Translations under genes and position numbers: made by a program
DNA from: Sulfurimonas sp. UBA6792
GTDB taxonomy: Bacteria; Campylobacterota; Campylobacteria; Campylobacterales; Sulfurimonadaceae
Direction of reading: 5' to 3'
Assembly (NCBI GenBank): GCA_002452425.1
Contig: DKFQ01000159.1
Coordinates: forward strand, 1-7,353
DNA: 7,353 bases
Notes under the pieces: model-generated
Told to the model about the DNA's origin: nothing
Database searches by the model: none
What the model saw: only the letters and a program-made list of their open reading frames with translations
Shown: in pieces, positions 1-5,084 of the stretch
Layout of the letters: each line of letters opens with the position of its first letter
Numbering within the stretch: position 1 is the first letter of the stretch

Positions 1-192
1 TTTGATGCGCATGAACTTGCAGAATACTCACTCACAGGTGGGCAGATAAACCTTGTCATCAAAAACACGGCATACAGAGTTGCCATAAGAGAAGAGCCGC
101 TCTTTAGCCTTGAAGATTTTAAAGAAGAGATAAAAAGAGAGCGAGACGCAAGTTTTGACAGTGAAAAATCGATGGGATTTTTAAATAAATAA
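1..192 (+). CDS. AAA+ family ATPase, C-terminal end only (partial)
   Basis: The frame is open from the first base and ends in TAA after 63 codons, so the gene starts upstream of the window. The visible part begins FDAHELAEYSLTGGQINLVI and continues through an NTAYRVA helix and a SLEDFKEEIKRE segment. This is the pattern of the small helical lid of AAA+ ATPases (FtsH/Vps4/SpoVK-like), where a [ST]GG.I motif is followed by an alanine-rich sensor-2 helix and then a 'df..ai..e' helix. The Walker motifs must lie upstream, so substrate and role cannot be judged. The acidic and basic tail ending MGFLNK fits a natural C-terminus. AAA+ membership is likely; the subfamily is not determined. No hairpin terminator is visible after the stop, only a T-rich stretch. 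Confidence 0.7.
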   Translation, partial: FDAHELAEYSLTGGQINLVIKNTAYRVAIREEPLFSLEDFKEEIKRERDASFDSEKSMGFLNK

Positions 193-198
193 CACTTT

Positions 199-230
199 TT
201 GTTTATTATTTCTCTTGTATTAGTATAAAT
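199..230 (+). promoter_or_regulatory. Possible promoter of the cyclase operon
   Basis: A TATAAA box at 224-229 sits in a very AT-rich gap. A weak TTGTTT lies at 199-204 with 19-base spacing. Campylobacterota sigma-70 promoters commonly have a good -10 box, T-rich upstream DNA and a poor -35, which fits. A start near 236 would leave a leader of roughly 50 bases before the ATG at 284. This is inferred from sequence only. Confidence 0.3.
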
Positions 231-269
231 TAATCTAATATGCACTACAGTTAGAGTATATGGGGATAT

Positions 270-277
270 GGAGGAAG
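270..277 (+). promoter_or_regulatory. Ribosome binding site that decides the cyclase start
   Basis: GGAGGAAG (270-277) is the strongest Shine-Dalgarno-like sequence in the window. Its GGAGG core ends 9 bases before the ATG at 284. The in-frame ATG at 260 has no comparable purine tract upstream and lies before this site. The site therefore supports translation from 284. Confidence 0.7.
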
Positions 278-283
278 TTGCAA

Positions 284-2152
284 ATGTTGAGCAGTTTGAG
301 TGTCAAGAACAAGACAATGCTTTTTGTTTCATCGGTTTTACTGCTTTTTGCTGCTGTTGTTTCTCTTTTTATCTATGTGCAGCAGGAGAAGAGAGTAGCA
401 AATCTACAAGACGCTTACCATCAACATTTTCTCCAATCTTACGACAAAATCATCCTCAAACATAAAGAGTTTTACGAAAACAGAGTAAGGGCAAATATTG
501 CTTCTGGCGGTATAAAAGATGCATTGGAAAAAAAAGATAGAAAGATGCTGTTTGAACTCTCTAAGGGGCGATGGGAGACGCTAAGAAAAGAGAACAAATT
601 TTTAGAGGTAATGCACTTTCATCTCTACGATGGCACCTCTTTTTTGCGTATGCATGAGGAGCACAAATTTGGCGACACCATAGCCAATTACCGACCTATG
701 ATAGCGCAGTTACATAAAAAACAAGAGCCTGCTTATGGTTTTGAGGCGGGAGTTTACAGTTTTTCTTACAGAGTGGCGCTGCCAGTTTTTAAAGAGGGCA
801 AGTACTTGGGCGCGCTTGAGTTTGGCTCACGACCTGAGCATATTCTCTCTGAGATGGAGTTTTTTTATGACCTCAAAGGGGCGGTTTTTGTCAAAAAAAA
901 TCCTATCTCTCTTAAAAAAGAAGCGGAGAAGTTTTCTATAGGAGAGTTCTCTTTGCTTTATGAAAATCTTGGCAATCAAGCCCTTTTACAGAGCATAAGA
1001 AAAAACTACACGTTTAAAGATAATCAAAAAATTGTTTTGGATAAGAAAGAGTATATTCTTTACAGCATCGATTTGCTTGATTTTGAAAAAAAACCAGCTG
1101 GAAAAGTACTTTTTTTCAACGATATAACAGAGATGCAACAAGAGTTTTATGAGACACTCAAGCAGGTGTTTACCTTTTTGGCACTTTTGCTTATAACGCT
1201 TCTTTTTGTGATTCACTATGGGTTTGAAAAAATCATCACTATTTTGGAGACGACCAATAAAAAACTTGAAACAAACCATAAAAAGATGCAGAACTATCTT
1301 GAGCTTATCGACAAAAACATCATCACTTCTAACACCGACTTAGAGGGGAACATAACCTACGCTTCTGAGGCTTTGTGCCGCATCTCTGGGTATGCAAAAG
1401 AGGAGCTTTTTGGGCAAAAACATAATCTTTTACGTCATAAAGATATGCCAAGCGGCTTGTATGAAAAGCTTTGGGATTCGCTTCAAAAAGAGGGATTTTT
1501 TAAAGGCGATATCAAAAACCGCACTAAAGATGGGGAGAGCTACTGGATAGAGACGACCATCTACTCACTTTATGATGAAAACAGTCTGCACATCGGATAT
1601 ACTTCAGTGGCAAGAGATATCACTGATAGAAAGAGAGTGGAGGAGATTTCCATAACAGACGCACTGACAAAACTCCACAACAGAGGCTATTTTGATACAG
1701 TGTGCCAAAGAGTACTCGATGAGGCAAAGCGCGCTGATGGGTTCTTTGCTTTTATGATTATAGATATTGACTTTTTTAAAGAGTACAACGACACCTACGG
1801 GCATCAAGAGGGCGATAGGGTGCTAAGGGAAGTTGCCCAGTGCATCAAAGACTCCTTGAAACGTCCAAGCGATTATGCGTTTAGGATTGGCGGGGAGGAG
1901 TTTGGCGTACTCCTAAAACCAGAGGATACATCGGGTGCACTTAAGTTGGCGCAAAAGATTCAAAGAGGTATCGGTGCGCTTCAAATAGAGCATAGAAGAA
2001 GTAGCGCTTCACCATTTGTTACCATTTCTCTTGGTATAGTTGCAAAAAAAGCAAAAGAGATAAGCAGCTGCGAGGTACTTTACAAAGAGGCAGATGATCT
2101 GCTCTACCGCGCAAAAGCCAACGGTCGCAACAGCGTTTTTTCAAACATATAG
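284..2152 (+). CDS. Membrane-bound diguanylate cyclase: dCache-like sensor, PAS, GGDEF
   Basis: Makes cyclic di-GMP from two GTP in response to an extracytoplasmic signal. Numbered from the ATG at 284 (622 aa): a first membrane helix spans about 12-32. A periplasmic sensor spans about 33-282, with the DGTSFLRMH segment at 116-124 and a later R.a.PvF..G.yLGalE pattern, resembling the dCache_3 family. A second membrane helix lies at about 295-313, followed by a short coiled region. A PAS domain covers about 338-449 and GGDEF about 454-622. The active site looks complete: D494, N502, D511 and GGEEF at 536-540. The I-site RPSD (527-530) lies five residues before GGEEF, so product inhibition is expected. 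The C-terminal AK.NGRNSV motif is present. An ATG at 260 would add eight residues but lacks a binding site. The PAS ligand and sensor ligand are unknown. First gene of a probable four-gene operon. Confidence 0.93.
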   Translation: MLSSLSVKNKTMLFVSSVLLLFAAVVSLFIYVQQEKRVANLQDAYHQHFLQSYDKIILKHKEFYENRVRANIASGGIKDALEKKDRKMLFELSKGRWETLRKENKFLEVMHFHLYDGTSFLRMHEEHKFGDTIANYRPMIAQLHKKQEPAYGFEAGVYSFSYRVALPVFKEGKYLGALEFGSRPEHILSEMEFFYDLKGAVFVKKNPISLKKEAEKFSIGEFSLLYENLGNQALLQSIRKNYTFKDNQKIVLDKKEYILYSIDLLDFEKKPAGKVLFFNDITEMQQEFYETLKQVFTFLALLLITLLFVIHYGFEKIITILETTNKKLETNHKKMQNYLELIDKNIITSNTDLEGNITYASEALCRISGYAKEELFGQKHNLLRHKDMPSGLYEKLWDSLQKEGFFKGDIKNRTKDGESYWIETTIYSLYDENSLHIGYTSVARDITDRKRVEEISITDALTKLHNRGYFDTVCQRVLDEAKRADGFFAFMIIDIDFFKEYNDTYGHQEGDRVLREVAQCIKDSLKRPSDYAFRIGGEEFGVLLKPEDTSGALKLAQKIQRGIGALQIEHRRSSASPFVTISLGIVAKKAKEISSCEVLYKEADDLLYRAKANGRNSVFSNI

Positions 2153-2166
2153 ACAAAGGTAAGCAG

Positions 2167-2514
2167 ATGAACGGATACATACTACTCTCTCATGGAAGCA
2201 AAGTAAAAGCTTCCAACGAGGCAAGTTTTGAGGTTTTAGAGAAGTTAAGAGGCAAGATAGAGCATATAGAGTTAGCGTTTTTAGAGCTTGCCGAACCAGA
2301 CTTTGAGAGTGCCGTGTGTGTGCTCAAAGAGAGCGGTGTCAGCTCCATAAAAGTGCTTCCTCTCTTTTTAGCCCCCGGTAAACATGTCAGAGAAGATGTC
2401 CCCGCTTTGCGTGAGATGTGTGTGCAGAAGTACGAAGTTGAGATAACGGTTTTAGAGCACATTGGCGCAAATGATGGGTATGTCGGACTTATAGAGAGTA
2501 TCTTGTTGTCATGA
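2167..2514 (+). CDS. cbiX: Small CbiX-type sirohydrochlorin chelatase
   Basis: At 115 aa it matches the short, single-domain CbiX/SirB chelatases, which insert Co2+ or Fe2+ into sirohydrochlorin (cobalamin or siroheme synthesis) and act as dimers in the cytoplasm. The two metal-handling histidines are in their family contexts: H9 in LLSHGS near the N-terminus and H73 in PLFLAPGKHVREDVP. The ELAEPDF segment (about 40-46) is also typical. Which metal it uses cannot be read from sequence. AAAGG at 2155-2159, 7 bases before the ATG, is a good ribosome binding site. It starts 14 bases after the cyclase stop, and its stop overlaps the next gene's start (ATGA). No other tetrapyrrole gene is in the window, so its link to its neighbours is positional. 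Confidence 0.85.
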   Translation: MNGYILLSHGSKVKASNEASFEVLEKLRGKIEHIELAFLELAEPDFESAVCVLKESGVSSIKVLPLFLAPGKHVREDVPALREMCVQKYEVEITVLEHIGANDGYVGLIESILLS

Positions 2515-2954
2515 ACTCTTTTATGCTTCAAGCCGTAAATGAGGCGTTTTGTGGTGTGAAGCAGAACCACGGCGGACCTTTTGGAGCGGTCGTGGTAAAG
2601 AGCGGCAAAATCATCGCAAAAGCGCATAACACAGTTCTACGCTCAAACGACCCCACTGCCCACGCTGAAGTAAATGCCATACGCAAAGCCTCCAAAAAAC
2701 TCTCTACATTTGACTTAAGCGAATGCGAAATCTACACAACATGTATGCCATGCCCCATGTGTCTGGGTGCTATAAAATGGGCAAATATCAAAACCGTATA
2801 TTATGGAGCAACAAGCAAAGATGCAGACGCCATTGGCTTTAGAGATGAAGATTTTTACGAAAAAGAGTTTTTGGAGTTCAAGCAGATGCAGAGAGCGGAG
2901 TGTCTGAAACCTTTTGAAGCGTGGAGTGCCAAAGAGGATAAGGTTACCTACTGA
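2511..2954 (+). CDS. guaD: Guanine deaminase, cytidine-deaminase fold
   Basis: A 147-aa zinc enzyme predicted to convert guanine to xanthine and ammonia in purine salvage or breakdown. Zinc ligands and catalytic acid are visible: H51 and E53 in HAEV, and C81 and C84 in PCPMC. Three features favour guanine deaminase (Bacillus subtilis GuaD type) over TadA or cytosine deaminase: the GGPFGAV motif near residue 21, the LGAIKWA continuation after PCPMC, and a C-terminal PFEAW segment ending in a terminal Tyr. In the Bacillus enzyme the terminal Tyr reaches into the partner subunit's active site. Oddity: the residue before PCPMC is Met where relatives often have Glu (CEPCPMC). The start overlaps the chelatase stop by 4 bases, without a clear binding site of its own, so translational coupling is likely. 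An alternative Met at codon 5 would lose little. Confidence 0.83.
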   Translation: MNSFMLQAVNEAFCGVKQNHGGPFGAVVVKSGKIIAKAHNTVLRSNDPTAHAEVNAIRKASKKLSTFDLSECEIYTTCMPCPMCLGAIKWANIKTVYYGATSKDADAIGFRDEDFYEKEFLEFKQMQRAECLKPFEAWSAKEDKVTY

Positions 2955-3673
2955 TGATGCACTATGTTATCGGCGATGTTCACGGCGAGTACGATACTCT
3001 TATGCTTTTGGTTGCACAACTTCCAAAAGATGCAAAGCTTATTTTTGTGGGTGATTTAATAGACAGAGGCACAAAATCAAAAGAGGTCATAGTGTTTGTA
3101 CGGCAAAACAACCACCGCTGTGTGCTTGGCAACCATGAAGAGTTGATGATTACATACGGGGAGAGTTTTGCAAAAAGCTATCCACGCTCTCTCAATCCAT
3201 CTTTTTGTCATACATGGTATAACAACGGCGGTATCGCCACGCTCAAATCTTACAACCTTCTAAAGCAGAGCAATACTCTTGAATGCGTCGAAAATCAAGA
3301 GGGTTTTGAGGCGTTTTTAAGAGACTTGGAGTGGCTAAAAACTCTCCCGCTTTACATAGAACTCCCCTGCAAAATCAATAACAAAAGCGTAGTGGTCTCA
3401 CATGCAAGCTGCGGCGATGTCTGGCACCATCACGACAACCCATCCGCCGTAGAAACTTTCAAAGAGTTCACGCTTTGGGAGCGAACCCCGCCAAAAAAAG
3501 ATAGTCCTGTCTTTAACATCTTTGGACACACCCCTACCCCTTTTGGGGCTGAGATAGGGAAACATTATGTCAATATAGACACTGGATGTTATGTCAAAAA
3601 AGAGGGTTATGGAATGTTAAGTGCTTTTTGTGTAGAGACGCAAGAGGTTGTGAGTGTGGGCAGAGTACCGTAA
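2954..3673 (+). CDS. PPP-family metallophosphatase
   Basis: A 239-aa calcineurin-like phosphoesterase of the Ser/Thr phosphatase (PPP) type. The di-metal motifs are all present in order: GDVHG (7-11), GDLIDRG (33-39), GNHEE (59-63), H150 in VVSHASCGD, GHTP (191-194) and a closing NIDTGC (207-212). It resembles bacterial PrpA/PphA/PrpE and lambda-phosphatase-like enzymes, and shares motifs with ApaH. Substrates could be phosphoproteins or dinucleoside polyphosphates; sequence alone does not separate these. Cytoplasmic, with no signal peptide or membrane helix. The ATG shares its A with the TGA of the deaminase (TGATG), and a second ATG follows directly, so codon 1 or 2 may be used. It is the last gene of the probable operon. 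The next gene is 184 bases away, past a palindromic element. Confidence 0.88.
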   Translation: MMHYVIGDVHGEYDTLMLLVAQLPKDAKLIFVGDLIDRGTKSKEVIVFVRQNNHRCVLGNHEELMITYGESFAKSYPRSLNPSFCHTWYNNGGIATLKSYNLLKQSNTLECVENQEGFEAFLRDLEWLKTLPLYIELPCKINNKSVVVSHASCGDVWHHHDNPSAVETFKEFTLWERTPPKKDSPVFNIFGHTPTPFGAEIGKHYVNIDTGCYVKKEGYGMLSAFCVETQEVVSVGRVP

Positions 3674-3750
3674 GCTTGCTCAAAAGTAGCCTATGCCACT
3701 TTCTTGATATCTGGCAGGAGAAATTGAAACCTCTGATTAAATCATAAGCT

Positions 3751-3777
3751 AGATTCCAAGTCAAGCTTGGAATGACG
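3751..3777 (+). repeat. REP-like hairpin unit A
   Basis: A perfect 8-base stem ATTCCAAG / CTTGGAAT encloses the 5-base loop TCAAG. It is flanked by AG on the left and GACG on the right. It has the form of the widespread AGA-stem-loop-TGACG palindromic repeats of many environmental bacteria, as I recall them. It pairs structurally with unit B downstream. Confidence 0.75.
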
Positions 3778-3784
3778 AACTGCC

Positions 3785-3811
3785 CGTCACCCTGAACTTG
3801 ATTCAGGGTCT
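3785..3811 (-). repeat. REP-like hairpin unit B, opposite orientation
   Basis: Read on the minus strand it has the same frame as unit A: AGA at the left, loop TCAAG, TGACG at the right. Its stem is ACCCTGAA / TTCAGGGT, also a perfect 8 pairs. Compared with unit A, five stem pairs are changed and every change is compensated. Overall identity to unit A is 17 of 27. Confidence 0.75.
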
Positions 3812-3857
3812 AATTCAATAATTATTCAGAGGCTTCAATTATTATAAAGGAAAATAA

Positions 3858-4409
3858 ATGCAAAATAAATATGAACTTTTTAGTGTAGAATTATTTAAAA
3901 AACACCTTGCCATAGCTCTTAGAGCGCATGGTGAGCAAAAAACACCTCATGGGCTTCCTTACTCTTTTCATATTGTAAGTGTAGCGACTGAAGTTATTAA
4001 TGCTCTTGCTGATGGAGAAATATCTGTAGATGAAGCCGATATTGCTATTGCTTGTGCATTATTGCATGATGTTATTGAAGATACAAATTATGATTTGTTA
4101 AATGAAAATCTTGATCCGATGATACTTGCAGGAGTTAAAGCTCTTACAAAAGATAGCATGTTGCTAAAAGAAGAACAAATGAGTGATAGTATCAAGCGGC
4201 TTCAAAAATTACCTATATATGTACAAATGGTTAAATTAGCAGATCGTATAACAAATCTAGGTATTCCCCCAAGCCATTGGAGCAAAGAAAAGATGCAAAA
4301 ATATGAGGCTGAGGCAAGGTTTATTTGTAATGAGTTGAAAAGCCCAAATTTAACACTTAATAAAAAACTGGAAAAGATGATAAACGATTATAAAAAGTAC
4401 TATATTTAA
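3858..4409 (+). CDS. Single-domain HD alarmone hydrolase, Mesh1-like
   Basis: A 183-aa protein matching the hydrolase half of RelA/SpoT and the free-standing Mesh1/SAH enzymes, which remove the 3'-pyrophosphate of (p)ppGpp. Visible motifs: RAHGEQ with H24, G.PYSFH with H38, LLHDVIEDT with H70-D71 and E74-D75, and VKLADRITN with D129 and N133. H38, H70, D71 and D129 would hold the Mn2+. The later HWSKEKMQKY segment and the Asn-Leu-rich C-terminal helix also resemble Mesh1, as does the length (about 180 aa). There is no synthetase, TGS or ACT domain. AAAGGAAA (3846-3853) is a good ribosome binding site. First gene of an AT-rich cassette right after the palindromic element. Such enzymes serve as antitoxins in toxSAS pairs, but no synthetase gene is adjacent. 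Activity on another nucleotide (for example NADPH, as reported for human Mesh1) is possible. Confidence 0.85.
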   Translation: MQNKYELFSVELFKKHLAIALRAHGEQKTPHGLPYSFHIVSVATEVINALADGEISVDEADIAIACALLHDVIEDTNYDLLNENLDPMILAGVKALTKDSMLLKEEQMSDSIKRLQKLPIYVQMVKLADRITNLGIPPSHWSKEKMQKYEAEARFICNELKSPNLTLNKKLEKMINDYKKYYI

Positions 4410-4426
4410 AGCATAAAAAAGAGAGA

Positions 4427-5053
4427 TTGAATGTCCTTAAACAGCGATGCAATCAAGAAAAGAGTAATATCTTATCAAATAATGCAATTACTTTGGAGCA
4501 AATATTGGTAAGTAGCTTTAAAAAACTAAATATTAGACTACCAAGAGAGATAGGAAAGGTTGACTATATCTCAAAGTTTAGCCCAAGTTTTTTAAAAAAA
4601 TATTACTTACTTTTAAAAGCTTTATATCTTGTAACTGCTATAGGGTTGATACTGTTTTTGATTTATCATCTGCAATATAATGATAACAATATGCAAACTA
4701 ATACATTCTTTTTGATTTTGGTAGTTTGTGTGTTTGGTATTTATCTCTTATTTATAGAATTTCTGACTCCATACTCCATAAAAATAGTAGGGGATAAAGG
4801 AGTTTTGATTTACCAGTATTTTTTTAATCTAAAAAACCCGAAACAAACACTTATACTTTTTAAAAACCTTCAAAAGATCGATATTTATGAAGGCGGCGGC
4901 AGATGGATAGTTGGAGAAGAGAGATATAGAACTTATCATTTTATTCAAAATGAAAATATTATATATCGTATAAAAATTTATTTTTATGATAAAGATAATA
5001 ATGCTTTTATTGATAGAGTTTTGGAGTATTTTAGAAATGGCTATTTATCTTGA
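4427..5053 (+). CDS. Unrecognised protein with two membrane segments
   Basis: I do not recognise this family. As read (208 aa) it has a hydrophilic N-terminal part of about 60 residues and two hydrophobic helices at about 61-82 and 92-113 joined by a short Asn-rich loop. A C-terminal domain of roughly 95 residues, rich in aromatic and beta-type stretches, follows. Two-helix proteins with such a tail often carry a bacterial PH-like domain; this is only a resemblance. Both ends are probably cytoplasmic. The start is uncertain: TTG at 4427 is the earliest start in this frame, but GAGAG (4421-4425) is only one base upstream of it. The purine tract is better spaced for ATG at 4431, which is out of frame and closes after 26 codons. 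TTG at 4493 or 4505 are other options. It starts 17 bases after the hydrolase and is strongly AT-rich (13 G/C in line 4981-5040). Confidence 0.65.
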   Translation: MNVLKQRCNQEKSNILSNNAITLEQILVSSFKKLNIRLPREIGKVDYISKFSPSFLKKYYLLLKALYLVTAIGLILFLIYHLQYNDNNMQTNTFFLILVVCVFGIYLLFIEFLTPYSIKIVGDKGVLIYQYFFNLKNPKQTLILFKNLQKIDIYEGGGRWIVGEERYRTYHFIQNENIIYRIKIYFYDKDNNAFIDRVLEYFRNGYLS

Positions 5054-5076
5054 TTAAAGAAGAAAATATATATAAT
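5050..5076 (+). promoter_or_regulatory. Candidate promoter directly in front of the ATPase gene
   Basis: A perfect TATAAT lies at 5071-5076 and a TTGATT -35-like box at 5050-5055, with a short 15-base spacing. Transcription from this -10 box would start near 5083-5084, at the A of the ATG, giving a leaderless or nearly leaderless mRNA. The AT-rich background makes a chance match possible. Confidence 0.35.
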
Positions 5077-5084
5077 CTTCTTTA
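5055..5084. repeat. Inverted repeat abutting the ATPase start codon
   Basis: TAAAGAAGA (5055-5063) and TCTTCTTTA (5076-5084) are perfect 9-base inverted repeats around a 12-base AT-only loop. The right arm ends on the A of the ATG. The left arm is the only purine-rich stretch available as a ribosome binding site, but it is over 20 bases from the ATG. In readthrough mRNA from the upstream gene the hairpin would sequester it. There is no T-run after it, so a standard terminator is unlikely. Confidence 0.45.

Larger units (their letters stand above)
3722..3840. repeat. 119-base near-symmetric palindromic element (MITE- or BIME-like)
   Basis: The ends are inverted repeats: AATTGAAaCCTCTGA (3722-3736) matches the reverse complement of TCAGAGGcTTCAATT (3826-3840) at 14 of 15 positions. 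Inside, two 27-base hairpin units lie in opposite orientation, each exactly 29 bases from its end, around a 7-base centre (3778-3784). The whole element is symmetric about position 3781. No coding capacity and no convincing target-site duplication were seen. It sits between the phosphatase operon and the AT-rich cassette and ends 17 bases before the hydrolase ATG. It may be a non-autonomous mobile repeat, and its RNA could act as a terminator or stability element for the upstream operon. Mobility is inferred. Confidence 0.75.

Noticed and set aside
860..1093. Runs of 7-8 A or T inside the cyclase gene as phase-variable tracts
   Set aside because: Runs of this length are common in AT-rich Campylobacterota coding DNA, and no long G/C tract or interrupted frame is present.
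986..1279. Reverse-strand frame of 97 codons and other short frames inside the cyclase gene
   Set aside because: The cyclase frame is continuous with intact domains on both sides, so these are shadows.
2190..2627. A 145-codon reverse-strand open frame
   Set aside because: It is opposite the chelatase and deaminase genes, both of which have clear family motifs. Its Ser/Thr-rich translation is typical of an antisense shadow.
3674..3721. Imperfect palindrome AGTAGCCTATGCCACT in the gap after the phosphatase gene, as a terminator
   Set aside because: Only 12 of 16 positions are symmetric and no proper T-run follows. The covarying hairpins downstream are better candidates for a 3'-end structure.
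3858..5053. A classical toxSAS toxin-antitoxin pair
   Set aside because: The hydrolase fits the antitoxin type, but the neighbouring protein shows membrane helices and no alarmone synthetase motifs.
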